Origin: Trueperaceae bacterium
GTDB taxonomy: Bacteria > Deinococcota > Deinococci > Deinococcales > Trueperaceae
NCBI GenBank assembly: GCA_007122815.1
Contig: SKSV01000306.1
Coordinates: forward strand, 1-6,398
Direction: 5' to 3'
DNA length: 6,398 nucleotides
Shown here: positions 6,168 to 6,398 of the stretch, in pieces
Layout of the letters: each line of letters begins with the position of its first letter
How positions within the stretch are numbered: the stretch's first letter is position 1
Position numbers and translations under genes: made by a program
The notes under the pieces: generated by a model
What the model was told of the DNA's origin: nothing
The model's database searches: none
The model's input: only the letters and a program-made list of their open reading frames with translations

Positions 6168-6189
6168 AGGGGATACGCCGTCTTCAGCG
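6162..6189. terminator. Bidirectional hairpin spanning both convergent stop codons
   Basis: CGCTGAAG (6162-6169) pairs perfectly with CTTCAGCG (6182-6189) around a 12-base loop. The left arm contains the TGA of the small membrane protein gene and the right arm contains the complement of the TGA of secG. Such a symmetrical stem between convergent genes 16 bases apart would act on both transcripts. No T-tract flanks it, so efficiency as an intrinsic terminator is uncertain. Confidence 0.5.
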
Positions 6190-6398
6190 CGGGACCACCT
6201 GCAGCAGCAGGGCCAACACGCCCCACGTGACACCCATGTAGATGGTGACCCGCTGCAGACCGCCGGCGACACCGCCACGGCTGCCGAAATCGAACCCACC
6301 ACCCGCTCCGCCGAGACCTTCGCCGAGACCCGATTGCTTGGGTTCTTGCAGCAGGATCACGAGCACGAGCAGGGCCGAGAGCAAGATGAACATGATCA
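6184..6398 (-). CDS. secG: Preprotein translocase subunit SecG, 5' end beyond window
   Basis: SecG is the small, non-essential subunit of the SecYEG channel that exports unfolded proteins across the inner membrane. The visible product reads (from the ATG at 6393) a first helix ILLSALLVLVILLQ, the motif QEPKQSGLGEGLGG (16-29), a glycine-rich cytoplasmic loop with FDFGSRGGVAGGLQR (34-48), and a second helix at about 50-67, ending VVPR. The QEPKQ motif and RGGVAGGLxRxT pattern resemble Thermus/Deinococcus SecG. The first helix would be only about 15 residues if ATG 6393 were the start; the frame stays open to the window edge (ATC before the ATG, preceded by a codon ending TG), so the true start probably lies at or just beyond the edge. 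Confidence 0.88.
   Translation of the reverse strand, partial: IMFILLSALLVLVILLQEPKQSGLGEGLGGAGGGFDFGSRGGVAGGLQRVTIYMGVTWGVLALLLQVVPR

Noticed and set aside
1..6398. CRISPR array, insertion sequence, tRNA or rRNA
   Set aside because: No regularly spaced repeats, transposase motifs, terminal inverted repeats or cloverleaf-type sequence were seen.

Overview
The window is high-GC bacterial DNA. Its core (about 1471-5927) is a tightly overlapping four-gene operon for a DppBCDF/OppBCDF-type ABC importer: two inner-membrane permeases followed by two ATPases. Downstream are a small two-helix membrane protein on the + strand and, convergent to it, a secG gene that runs off the right edge. The SecG loop motif (LLQEPKQSGLG, then a glycine-rich stretch) resembles SecG of the Deinococcus-Thermus phylum, so a Truepera-like deinococcal host is my best guess. 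This is inferred from remembered family resemblance and not from a search.

The left end looks different. Bases 1-454 encode, on the - strand and running off the window, a membrane-anchored protein with a Rieske-like domain that lacks most cluster ligands. A divergent 176-base spacer with three GC-rich hairpins follows. Next is a + strand gene (631-1137) that starts as a textbook cobalamin-binding domain of the methylmalonyl-CoA mutase small-subunit type. That fold stops abruptly after about residue 101 and continues in frame into a 66-residue beta-rich tail foreign to the family. The tail looks like the C-terminal end of a secreted protein, most plausibly the extracellular solute-binding protein expected immediately upstream of the permeases but missing here. 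This 5' part is also richer in G+C than the transporter genes. The simplest reading is a breakpoint near 925-936, either a real deletion or recombination or an assembly chimera joining two genomes. It is the most important thing to check.

Between the fused gene and the permeases (1138-1470) lies a structured leader. It has a strong nested hairpin (1176-1237) just after the stop, where solute-binding-protein operons commonly carry a partial terminator or mRNA-stabilising stem, then two further hairpins before the permease start.

Functionally, the transporter would take a ligand from a missing binding protein, pass it through the permease pair and power import with the ATPase pair. Substrate cannot be told from sequence: peptides, nickel and oligosaccharides are all handled by this family. 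The second permease is unusual in carrying a roughly 180-residue extracytoplasmic insertion between its first helix and its core. Many high-GC antisense reading frames are shadows and are not annotated.
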